Positions 54,267 to 62,400 of a stretch of 64,000 bases of DNA are shown here, in pieces. Origin of the DNA: Streptomyces sp. SLBN-118. Its GTDB lineage: Bacteria > Actinomycetota > Actinomycetes > Streptomycetales > Streptomycetaceae. The number at the start of each line of letters is the position of its first letter. The stretch's first letter is position 1. Below the pieces are notes generated by a model. That model was not told the DNA's origin. It made no database searches and saw nothing but the letters and a program-made list of their open reading frames with translations. A program made the position numbers and the translations under genes. The DNA lies in NCBI RefSeq assembly GCF_006715635.1, contig NZ_VFNP01000001.1, positions 1,116,001 through 1,180,000 on the forward strand, written 5' to 3'.

Positions 54267-54560
54267 TTGCCGAAAATCTCATCCGCGCTGCAACGAGTTT
54301 GCCGACGACGCCGGCTCGGCGACGTGCGCACGGAACCACACGTCCACGACCTGGTCAAACTCGCCGATCTCAACAAGCGAGGAAGTCCTCAACGGCCAAC
54401 GTGGGTCCGCCTCATGGCCAAGCACCTGGGCAGAAGCCTCGTGGTCTGCGCATGCTGCCACCAGAACATCCACGCCGGACGGGCCGCGACAACCACCCGG
54501 AAGTAGAGCGCTGGAGCGCCGGATGCGGCGAAAGCCGCCACTCCGATTCGGGCAGAGGCC
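54267..54560 (+). pseudogene. Group II intron 3' remnant: maturase HNH end plus intron RNA
   Basis: The frame VHDLVKLADLNKRGSP, LMAKHLGRSLVVCACCHQNI, HAGRAATT ends at 54506 and matches the HNH C-terminus of bacterial group II intron maturases. Directly after it, 54513-54560 (GCCGGATGCGGCGAAAGCCG, then a CGATTCGGG run) looks like the conserved RNA that follows the maturase gene in such introns. The reverse transcriptase domain is missing, so the intron is dead. Confidence 0.65.
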
Positions 54561-55279
54561 GACGGAGAGGGACCCGACCCACGGGCGCCTCGCCGTCGGC
54601 CTGCTCCACCAGGTGCATCCACGGCGAATCGCCGCCCTCGGCATCAAGATCGCCGCCGCACCGTGTGGACCGCCGACGCGATCGCCTCAGCGGCATCCTG
54701 CACGAGTACAAACATGCAGCGTGGCCAGTACGGACGTGGTTGTTGGCACCTACAGCGTCCCAGGGCGGGCACGGTGGCTGGTGTGCACACATGGCGGAAC
54801 CTTCGATCTCCGCCGAAAGCAGCGGTGCAGATATCTGACACTTTTGTCGTGGATAAGGAGACAGTGAAAGCACGTATTTGGGTACCTACGTTCTCCTCAT
54901 TGCCACTCCGGCGCCAGGAGCTCGATCGGCCCGGCCGGAGGAGTTCTCGTGGCTGCGGTCGCTGCGCGGTGCGACGCCTGCCGAGTTGGTGGGTGGTCCT
55001 GAGCTGACCATGGACGGGCAGGTAGGAGCCGTCCGCAAGCTCGTGGAACACGGGTAAGGTGCCCGGCTCGGCCGTCGGCGCAAGGGGGGCGCCGCGCGAT
55101 CCGCAGACGCCGCGGGGCGTCACGTGTTGGCAATGCTGTCCGGCTGCCGCCGCTTGGGAGGTACCCCTGTCCCTGCCGGGGCCGCCGCGCCACGGGAATC
55201 TTCACCGCCACCAAGCGGCACCGGGCGCGCCAGAGCGCCAGGGCAACGGGCCGGCGGTGACCCGTCGGCGGAGGTCCGC
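54561..55279. other. Decayed DNA with short coding-like pieces
   Basis: At about 54645-54716 the plus strand reads DRRRDRLSGILHEYKHAA, like the tail of an IS481-type integrase. At 54864-55057 an AAGGAG site, a GTG and, one frame over, SWLRSLRGATPAELVGGPEL followed by TMDGQVGAVRKLVEHG and a stop suggest a small frameshifted gene. No intact gene is supported. Confidence 0.4.
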
Positions 55280-56338
55280 CTACCGCTGCGGGGCTCGACT
55301 GGCGCTGGAGGAACGGACCGTCAGGCTCGGTGTCAGCAGGGTCGCCGCAGGGGCAAACGCGTCGGGTCGCGGGCCGAGCGTAGCAAGAACGGACATGACC
55401 TCACGGCCGACATCCTCGATGGGCTGGCGGATACTACTCAAATCGAGTGCCGCGGCGGTGGGCGTATCGTCGAAGCCCACGACGGCGAGATCGCGTCCCA
55501 CGTCCAGGCCCCACTGCAGGGCCGCGCGCATGACGCCGACGGCCAGGGTGTCGGTGGCGGCCACTACCGCGGTAGGCGGATCCGGCTGTCCGAGCAGCCC
55601 GAAGGCCAACTCGGTGCCCGAGGCGACGGTGTCCGGACCCCGCACGTCGAGTCCGTTGCCGTTCAGGGCTCGGCGGGCGATTGCTTTGTGCCAGCCCTGG
55701 GCCCGGCGGCCGCCGACGTTGTGCCCTTCGGGTAGACCGACGTAGCCGATTCGGCGGTGGCCGCGTTCGGCCAGGTGCGCCACCGCGGCCTCGATGCCGG
55801 CGGTGTTGTCGACATCGACCCAGGAGTACTGGTCGGTGCCGCTGGCCGTGCGGCCGAAGGCGACGAAGGACAGTCCGCGTTCCAGGAGCGCGGTGGGCCT
55901 GTCGTCGTCCGCCTCGATGTCGTACAGCACGAAGGCCTCGGCCGCACCGCTGCGGCGCAGCTTGGCGCACATCTCGACCTCGGCGGCCGTGTCGGGGGCG
56001 GAGAACAGCAGCAGGTGCCGGTCCGCGGTAGCACCCCACTCCGACAGGGCGTGCAGGAAGCGGTCGTGGATCGAGGCCAGCGCATGGTGGGTGAGGGGCT
56101 TGAACCGGTACCCGATCATGCGTGAGTCATTGGCTCGCAGGGCTTGGGCGATGCGGTTGGGCTGGTAACCCAACCGGTCGATGAACTGCTCGACCCGCTG
56201 GCGGGTGTCGGGCCTGACGCGCTGCGGGGCGTTCAGGACATTGGACACCGTTTGACGCGATACTCCCGCGGCACGGGCCACGTCCTCCAGGGTCGGCGCC
56301 GCACCCCTACGGGTGCGCGCCTGGTCGGACTCCGTCAC
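55280..56338 (-). CDS. LacI-family transcriptional regulator
   Basis: The 352-residue protein has an N-terminal LacI helix-turn-helix (TLEDVARAAGVSRQTVSNVL, about 14-33) with a hinge containing YQPNRIAQALR. A periplasmic-binding-like sensor domain follows (RGHRRIGYVGLPEG, VVAATDTLAVGVMRAA, VVGFDDTPTAAAL). GTG 56338 is chosen; a longer frame would add 36 residues lacking family features. It is divergent from the debranching-like enzyme and is the obvious candidate for binding the three palindromes in this region, in response to an imported sugar. Confidence 0.9.
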   Translation of the reverse strand: MTESDQARTRRGAAPTLEDVARAAGVSRQTVSNVLNAPQRVRPDTRQRVEQFIDRLGYQPNRIAQALRANDSRMIGYRFKPLTHHALASIHDRFLHALSEWGATADRHLLLFSAPDTAAEVEMCAKLRRSGAAEAFVLYDIEADDDRPTALLERGLSFVAFGRTASGTDQYSWVDVDNTAGIEAAVAHLAERGHRRIGYVGLPEGHNVGGRRAQGWHKAIARRALNGNGLDVRGPDTVASGTELAFGLLGQPDPPTAVVAATDTLAVGVMRAALQWGLDVGRDLAVVGFDDTPTAAALDLSSIRQPIEDVGREVMSVLATLGPRPDAFAPAATLLTPSLTVRSSSASRAPQR

Positions 56339-56432
56339 GCTCTGCCTCGCCTCATTCCTTCGGTGTTCCTCGAATGGGAACACGCAGCCTGGCGGTGTGA
56401 CCGGCTCGTGGAGTACCGTCTCACACTCCTTC

Positions 56433-56448
56433 ATTTTATCGCTCAAAC
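56433..56448. promoter_or_regulatory. LacI-type operator candidate between lacI-type gene and glucosidase gene
   Basis: ATTTTATCGCTCAAAC has one good half-site (GCTCAAA) and a weaker left arm. It lies in the divergent gap, 43 bases before the glucosidase start and about 95 from the regulator start. Confidence 0.5.
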
Positions 56449-56490
56449 TTCAGTTCTGCCAACCCTGGGCCGCGGCCCTTGGAGGCCCTC

Positions 56491-58464
56491 GTGAGTTTCC
56501 ACCTGCAACCGCCCCTGCACGATCTCGTCTCGGTCATCAAGGCGCCCTGCGTGGCGTTGAGCGCGGCCAACGGCCAGGTACGAGCCGGGGACGTCACCGG
56601 CTTCTACGGCGCGGACCGCCGTGTGCTGTCGGTGCTGGAGGTCGAGGTGGACGGTGCCCTGCTGACCCCGGTCGGCCAACGCGCCGAGGGAGCAGCCGCG
56701 GGTCACCTCTTCTCGGCCCTGGTGCGGCTTGCCGACGATGTTTGCGCCGATGCCCCGCTCGTCCTTCACCGCCGGCGCATTGCGCACGCCGATCGGTTCG
56801 AGGAGGTGTTGGAGCTGGAGAACTTCGGGCTGGTCCCAGCAGTCGTGCAGATGCGCGTACGCGTGGCCACGGACCTGGCGCCCGTGCACGTGGTGCGCGG
56901 CGGGGAGGCGGTGGCGGCGCTGGTGCCGCAGATCGCAGCGGGCAGGCTGCGCTGGACCGACGCTGAGGGCGACGAGGTCGAGCTGACCTCCCAGCCGCAT
57001 CCCGGTGCCGTATACCGCGGGGGTGGTGACGCGGCCGAGCTGGAGTTCCCTCTCAATGTGCCCCCGGGGGAGGCACGTTCGGTGTCGCTGGTAGTCACGG
57101 CCGGCCTCGGCGGGAGCGCGGCTGACGAGCAGCCGCCGTTCTTGCCCGCAACCGTGGACCGACTGAGACCTGCGAGCCACGTCCGGCCCGGGGACCGGCG
57201 CCTGGCTCGGCTCCTCGACCAGAGTCTGGAGGACTTGGGCGGGCTGCTCCTGGCGGACCCACGCCGGCCGGCGGACCACTTCCTGGCCGCGGGTAGTCCC
57301 TGGTATTTCACCCTGTTCGGCCGGGATGCCCTGTGGTCGGCTCAGCTTCTGCTGCCGCACAGCGTCGACCTGGCGGCCGATACCCTGCGCGTGCTCGCGC
57401 GCCGGCAGGGCACCGCGTTCAACCCGGATGCCGACGAGCAGCCCGGCAAGATCCTGCACGAGGTGCGGCGCCAGACTCTGCGGCTGGGCGAGATGGTCAT
57501 CCCGCCGTTGTACTACGGGTCGATCGATGCCACCACGTTGTGGATCCGGCTGCTGCACGCCGCCTGGCGGGCGGGCATGCCCGACGGAGAGGTCGCCCAG
57601 CTGCTGCCGAACCTGCGCTCGGCCCTGGACTGGATCATCACCTTGGGGGACTCCGACGGTGACGGCTTTGTGGAGTACCGACGCCGTGCTCCTGGCGGGC
57701 TTGCCAACCAGGGGTGGAAGGACACGCCGCAGGCCGTGCGCTGGGCCGATGGACGGATCGCGCAGGCGCCGCTGGCGCTGTGCGAGGCGCAGGGATATGC
57801 CTACGCCGCGGCGGTGCGCGGGGCAGACCTGCTGGAAGCGTTCGGTGAAGGCAGTGGAGAGCGGTGGCGACACTGGGCCGAGGGGCTGCGCGCTCGCTTC
57901 AGGTCGCGGTTCTGGCTTGTCGACGAGGTGGGGCCTTATCCGGCGATTGCCCTGGACTGCAACAAACGGCCGGTGGACGGGGCCGCGTCCAACATGGCGC
58001 ATCTTCTGGATACCGGCCTGCTGGAGCCGCATGAGAGCGCCCATATCGCTCGCCGGCTGGCGGCCCCGGATCTGGACTGCGGCTACGGCCTGCGCACTCT
58101 GTCGTCCTCCAGCCGGGCCTTCAACCCGCTCAGCTACCACTGCGGCAGTGTCTGGCCGCACGACACCGCGATCGCCGTGCTGGGACTGGCCGCCGAGGGA
58201 CACCACATGGTCGCCCAGTCCCTGGCCCAGGGGGTCCTGACGGCCGCGGAGCACTTCGACTACCGGCTGCCCGAGTTGTACGGGGGTACCGACGGGCGGC
58301 GTGGCGAGGCCGTGCTGGCGTACCCGACCGCGTGTCGGCCGCAGGCATGGGCGGCGGCCGGTGCGGTTGCCCTGGCCGGGTATCTGCAACGGCAGGAGCT
58401 GCACGGTGCGGTCGCCGATACCCCGGACGGCGACCGGGGCCAATCGGCTGCTCGGCCCGAATGA
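56491..58464 (+). CDS. Amylo-alpha-1,6-glucosidase-like (glycogen debranching family) protein
   Basis: The 657-residue protein has an N-terminal beta domain (about 1-200) with GFYGADRRVLS typical of GDE N-terminal bis domains, then an (alpha/alpha)6 catalytic domain. In the latter, TLFGRDALWSAQLLLP, GKILHEVRRQTL, ANQGWKDTP and YHCGSVWPHDTAIA carry likely acidic catalytic residues. There is no signal peptide, so it works on imported oligosaccharides. GTG 56491 has GGAGG six bases upstream; a TTG at 56479 is less likely. An operator candidate precedes it. Confidence 0.9.
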   Translation: MSFHLQPPLHDLVSVIKAPCVALSAANGQVRAGDVTGFYGADRRVLSVLEVEVDGALLTPVGQRAEGAAAGHLFSALVRLADDVCADAPLVLHRRRIAHADRFEEVLELENFGLVPAVVQMRVRVATDLAPVHVVRGGEAVAALVPQIAAGRLRWTDAEGDEVELTSQPHPGAVYRGGGDAAELEFPLNVPPGEARSVSLVVTAGLGGSAADEQPPFLPATVDRLRPASHVRPGDRRLARLLDQSLEDLGGLLLADPRRPADHFLAAGSPWYFTLFGRDALWSAQLLLPHSVDLAADTLRVLARRQGTAFNPDADEQPGKILHEVRRQTLRLGEMVIPPLYYGSIDATTLWIRLLHAAWRAGMPDGEVAQLLPNLRSALDWIITLGDSDGDGFVEYRRRAPGGLANQGWKDTPQAVRWADGRIAQAPLALCEAQGYAYAAAVRGADLLEAFGEGSGERWRHWAEGLRARFRSRFWLVDEVGPYPAIALDCNKRPVDGAASNMAHLLDTGLLEPHESAHIARRLAAPDLDCGYGLRTLSSSSRAFNPLSYHCGSVWPHDTAIAVLGLAAEGHHMVAQSLAQGVLTAAEHFDYRLPELYGGTDGRRGEAVLAYPTACRPQAWAAAGAVALAGYLQRQELHGAVADTPDGDRGQSAARPE

Positions 58465-58804
58465 CGGAGCCACCGCGACCTCTTCCCCTTTGAACCGTGT
58501 CTCGCGAGCACTGTCCGAGCTGTGCGATGCGGCTTGCGTTGCTCAAGTCGGGCTCCGCGACGAGCATTTCGTGTCCCCGACCCCGCCCGGCCAAACACAC
58601 ACCCCTCGACGTTCCGCACGACTGGCCCACGGGCTCTTTCCCAGACCGAATTTCAGTACAAAAGCTTGACGCCAGAGGCAGAGGCGGACGAAGATGCGAC
58701 CACCAATTTTGAACGCTCAAAAGTCAGGGCGGGGACCTCTCCCATGGCCCGTTTGCTCCAGCCCTTTTCGGTCCGCCAAGCCTGATCCAAAAGGAGTTCA
58801 GCGC
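58465..58804. other. Intergenic region before second importer
   Basis: There is no gene here. It holds the best copy of the palindrome (58707-58722) and, at the right end, AAAAGGAG as ribosome site of the SBP gene. Confidence 0.5.
58707..58722. promoter_or_regulatory. LacI-type operator candidate upstream of importer
   Basis: TTTTGAACGCTCAAAA is palindromic at all but one base pair (AA/GC centre). It lies 83-98 bases before the SBP start and is the strongest of the three sites. Confidence 0.75.
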
Positions 58805-60115
58805 ATGAATCGCCACCTGCATCCAGGCACCAGAGCCACCGCCGTGTCTGCCCTGGTCGTCGCCTCACTGTCCCTGTCCGCCTGCTCCGGCGGCTCCGCC
58901 TCTCACTCCCCCTCGTCCAGCCCGTCCACTGCGGCGGCGCGAGGCCCGATCACCTTGGCCACCGGCAAGGACACCTCCGGAAACCTGGAGAAGCTCGTCG
59001 ACGGCTGGAACGCCAAGCACCCGAAAGAGACGGTGACCATCAACGAGTTGCCCGCCGCCGCCGACGGCCAGCTCCAGCAGCTCGTGCAGAACGCGCAGGT
59101 GCAATCCGACGCCTACTCCGTGCTGGCCCTCGACATCACCTGGACTTCGGAGTTCGCCGCCAACCGTTGGATCGACAAGATCCCGACCGGAATCATCCCG
59201 GCAAACACCTTCCCCTCAGCGATCGACAGTGCCACCTACCGCGGTACCACCTACGCCATACCGTGGCAGTCCAACGGCGGCCTGCTGTTCTACCGCTCCG
59301 ACCTGCTGCGCAAGGCAGGGATCAGCAACGCCCCCACCACCTGGACCGAGATGCAGGCCGACTGCGCCAAGGTACTGGCGCTGCCGGATACCGAGGGAGC
59401 CAGCTGCTACGCCGGGCAGTTCGACAAGTACGAGGGCCTGGTCGTCAACTTCGCCGAGGCCGTGCAGTCGGCCGACGGCGAGCTGTTCGACAAGGACGGC
59501 AAGCCGACGGTCAACACCGCTGAGAGCAAGTCTGCGCTCACCTGGCTCGTCGACCGGTTCAAAGACAAGACGATCCCGGCCAAGTCCCGCACCTACCAGG
59601 AGGAGAACGGTCGCAAGGAATTCCAGGACGGCAAGCTCGTCTTCCTGCGCCAATGGCCCTATGTGTGGGACCTCGCCAACAAGACCGACGGGTCCTCCAA
59701 AGTCGCCGGAAAATTCGACGTCGCCCCGCTGCCCGGCAAGAACGGCCCCGGCTCTTCCACCCTGGGCGGCCTGAACCTCGCGGTGTCCTCCTTCACCAAG
59801 AACAAGGCCACAGCGCTGGACTTCATCACCTACCTCGCCAGCCCGGAAACCCAGCGCGCCAACCTCCTGGCCACGTCTCAAGCACCCACGCTGACTTCGC
59901 TGTACGACGACCCGGAGCTGCAGAAGAAGTTCCCCTATCTTCCCGCGCTGAAGGAGTCCATCAATCAGTCCGTGCCGCGCCCGAAGGTCGTGCGCTACGG
60001 CGACGTCTCCTCCGCCATCCAGGAAGCCGTGTACCCGGTGATCGCCGGACAAGCCGCACCCGAGGAGGCCCTCTCCTCGCTGCAGAAGAAGCTCGAGCAG
60101 ATCACGACACCGTGA
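58805..60115 (+). CDS. ABC oligosaccharide-binding lipoprotein
   Basis: The 436-residue family 1 SBP has a lipoprotein signal (lipobox LSAC, about residue 25). GPITLATGKDTSGNLEKLVD, YAIPWQSNGGLLFYRSDLLR and FLRQWPYVWDLAN follow; this pattern is seen in trehalose/maltose and alpha-glucoside binding proteins. It is the first gene of the importer and is followed by a perfect hairpin. Control by the LacI regulator is inferred from the upstream palindrome. Confidence 0.92.
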   Translation: MNRHLHPGTRATAVSALVVASLSLSACSGGSASHSPSSSPSTAAARGPITLATGKDTSGNLEKLVDGWNAKHPKETVTINELPAAADGQLQQLVQNAQVQSDAYSVLALDITWTSEFAANRWIDKIPTGIIPANTFPSAIDSATYRGTTYAIPWQSNGGLLFYRSDLLRKAGISNAPTTWTEMQADCAKVLALPDTEGASCYAGQFDKYEGLVVNFAEAVQSADGELFDKDGKPTVNTAESKSALTWLVDRFKDKTIPAKSRTYQEENGRKEFQDGKLVFLRQWPYVWDLANKTDGSSKVAGKFDVAPLPGKNGPGSSTLGGLNLAVSSFTKNKATALDFITYLASPETQRANLLATSQAPTLTSLYDDPELQKKFPYLPALKESINQSVPRPKVVRYGDVSSAIQEAVYPVIAGQAAPEEALSSLQKKLEQITTP

Positions 60116-60120
60116 GGCAC

Positions 60121-60168
60121 CTCAGCCGGGCGCAGCAAACCCTGACACGCAGTCTGCGCCCGGCTGAG
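60121..60168 (+). terminator. 15-bp perfect hairpin between SBP and permease genes
   Basis: CTCAGCCGGGCGCAG (60121-60135) pairs exactly with 60154-60168 over an 18-base loop, five bases after the SBP stop. No T run follows, so it likely protects the SBP message or terminates part of transcripts, giving more SBP than permease. Confidence 0.75.
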
Positions 60169-60205
60169 GGCACCGTCCCCTACGCCGCATCGGAAGGCAC
60201 CTCCC

Positions 60206-61228
60206 GTGCTCACTCCACAACGCCGACCCGTGCCGACGGCATCGGCCACCCCGGATGGACCAGCAGCACGGCGTCGGCTCTCCCTGAGCGACAACCGGCT
60301 GGCCGCAGTACTGCTCACGCCGACATTCCTTGTCCTGGCCCTCGTGGTCGGCTACCCGCTGCTCGCCGCCATGCGCGAGTCGCTGTACCGGCAGGCAGAA
60401 GGAATCGACGCCAACGGATTCGTCATCCAAGACGAACGCTTCGTCGGCCTTGACAACTACCGTGACGTCTTCACGGGCCAGCAAGCCGACCTGTTCTGGA
60501 ACGCCTTCGACAACACCACCTTCTTCACCTTCACCACCGTCGCCATCGAAATCATCCTCGGCCTGGCCATGGCCCTGGTGATGCACCGCGCAATGCGTGG
60601 ACGAGCACTGGTGCGCGCGGCGATCCTGGTCCCTTGGGCGATCCCGACGGCCGTCTCAGCCCTGCTGTGGCGGTGGATCTTCGACGCCGACGGCGTGGCC
60701 AACGCCCTGCTGGGCCGTCAGATCCTCTGGACCGCCGACGGCCCGGCCGCCAAAGCCGCCGTCATCATCAGCGATACCTGGAAGACCGCCCCGTTCATCG
60801 GCCTGCTGGTCCTCGCAGGACTGCAACTGATCCCCAAGGAGCTCTACGAAGCCGCCCACGTCGACGGCGCCGGCCCCTGGCGGCAATTCCGCGCCATCAC
60901 CCTGCCGATGATCAGGCCAGTGCTGGTGGTCGCCGTACTGTTCCGGATGCTCGACGTACTGCGCATGTTCGATCTTCCGTATGTGCTGATAGGTAACCAG
61001 AAACACTCGGTGGAGACCCTGTCCATGCTCGCGTTCAACGAGGCCGGCAATCTGCGCTACGGGCCCGCAGCTGCCTTCTCCACACTCCTGTTCTGCTATG
61101 TCGTCCTAGTGGCATTCGTGTTCGTGAAACTCCTCGGCGCCGAAGTGATCGGGCAAGCAGCCACCCGTCGTGTCCGCCACCGACGCAGGTCGGCCGCGCG
61201 GCGCTCACGAAAGACAGCAACGACATGA
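60206..61228 (+). CDS. ABC sugar permease, MalF-like
   Basis: The 340-residue protein has six helices and an EAA loop (EAAHVDGAGPWRQFRAITLP), with SDTWKTAPFIGLLVLAGLQL. GTG 60206 is the start. The C-terminal 25 residues are strongly basic. Its stop overlaps the next gene's ATG. It imports the ligand of the SBP together with the next permease; no ATPase gene is present. Confidence 0.92.
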   Translation: MLTPQRRPVPTASATPDGPAARRRLSLSDNRLAAVLLTPTFLVLALVVGYPLLAAMRESLYRQAEGIDANGFVIQDERFVGLDNYRDVFTGQQADLFWNAFDNTTFFTFTTVAIEIILGLAMALVMHRAMRGRALVRAAILVPWAIPTAVSALLWRWIFDADGVANALLGRQILWTADGPAAKAAVIISDTWKTAPFIGLLVLAGLQLIPKELYEAAHVDGAGPWRQFRAITLPMIRPVLVVAVLFRMLDVLRMFDLPYVLIGNQKHSVETLSMLAFNEAGNLRYGPAAAFSTLLFCYVVLVAFVFVKLLGAEVIGQAATRRVRHRRRSAARRSRKTATT

Positions 61229-62088
61229 CCACTTGCCTCCCTGTCGCCACGAAACCAGTCCGCCGCCCCGGCGTTACCACCGTCCTGCGGCACGCAGGCA
61301 TCGTCGCCATCACCGCCTACTGCCTGGCACCGTTCTACTGGATGACAGTCTCCGCCTTCCGGCGCCCCACCGACCAGTTCAGCCTGTCCGTGCTGCCACA
61401 TCAATGGTCGGTGGCGAATTTCATGGCCGTCTTCAAGCCCGATGTCGGATTCCAACGCGCCCTGTTCAACAGCTTGATGGTCGCAGGCAGCACCACAGCG
61501 CTGACCCTGCTCCTGGGCACACTGTGCGCCTACGCACTGGCCCGCCTGAACTTCCGCTTCAAGAACCTTGCGGCGGCGGCCATCATCGCCACCTCCATGT
61601 TCCCGGGCATTTCCCTGGTCGTCCCACTGCTGCGGATCTTCACCGACATCGGCTGGATCAACACCTACCAGGCGATGATCGTCCCCAGCCTTTCCTTCGC
61701 ACTCCCCCTCACCGTCTGGAACTTGACCGCGTTCTTCCGCCAACTGCCCGCCGAACTAGAGGAAGCCGCCATGATCGACGGCTGCACCCGTGGCCAGGCA
61801 TTCCGCAAGGTCATCCTGCCGCTGGCTGCCCCCGGCGTGTTCACCACCGCCATCCTTGTGTTCATCACGGCGTGGAACGAGTTCATCATCGCCCTGTCCA
61901 TGGTCAACAAAAAGGACATGCAGACCGCGACCGTCGCTGTCTCACGCTTCACCGGTGCCCACGGCTTCGACCAGCCCTACGGCACCCAGATGGCCGCCGG
62001 TGTCCTGGTCACGGTCCCCCTGGTACTCGCTGTCCTGATCTTCCAAAGGCGCATCGTCGCAGGCCTGACAGCTGGTGGAGTGAAGTAG
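61225..62088 (+). CDS. ABC sugar permease, MalG-like
   Basis: The 287-residue protein has six helices and an EAA loop (EAAMIDGCTRGQAFRKVILP). It has TAWNEFIIAL, typical of MalG-like permeases of trehalose/maltose importers. It is the last gene of the operon; IS remnants follow. Confidence 0.92.
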   Translation: MTTCLPVATKPVRRPGVTTVLRHAGIVAITAYCLAPFYWMTVSAFRRPTDQFSLSVLPHQWSVANFMAVFKPDVGFQRALFNSLMVAGSTTALTLLLGTLCAYALARLNFRFKNLAAAAIIATSMFPGISLVVPLLRIFTDIGWINTYQAMIVPSLSFALPLTVWNLTAFFRQLPAELEEAAMIDGCTRGQAFRKVILPLAAPGVFTTAILVFITAWNEFIIALSMVNKKDMQTATVAVSRFTGAHGFDQPYGTQMAAGVLVTVPLVLAVLIFQRRIVAGLTAGGVK

Positions 62089-62159
62089 GGCTGTGACCGG
62101 GAAGTTGTACCGGGTTGCAGTTGGCGCCAGGGGTGGCACGGGCGTGGGGCTCATAGACG

Positions 62160-62400
62160 GGAGAAGGTCCGCGCAGCGCCGCCTGTGACCCGATGCCCAG
62201 TTCCCGCATGAGCCGCTCGACGGTGCAGCGGGCTACCTGGTTCAACTCGTCGTCGCGGACCGTTCGTTGCGAGGGCGGGGAGTACGGCACAGGCCGGCTC
62301 GACACCGCCGAAGCGGACCCACATCTCGTCGATGTCGGTCGTCCCGATCCCCAGCTTGGCGGCGACTGCCTTCATCACGGCCCACTCGGTGTCGTACTCG
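62160..62400 (-). pseudogene. IS3-family transposase remnants (orfA and orfB pieces)
   Basis: On the minus strand EYDTEWAVMKAVAAKLGIGT (orfA start, about 62400-62340) and, in another frame, VARCTVERLMRELGI (orfB, about 62235-62190) are joined by unrelated or deleted sequence. The order fits a deletion derivative of one IS3 element. The orientation is the same as the remnant at 48230-48425. Confidence 0.65.
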
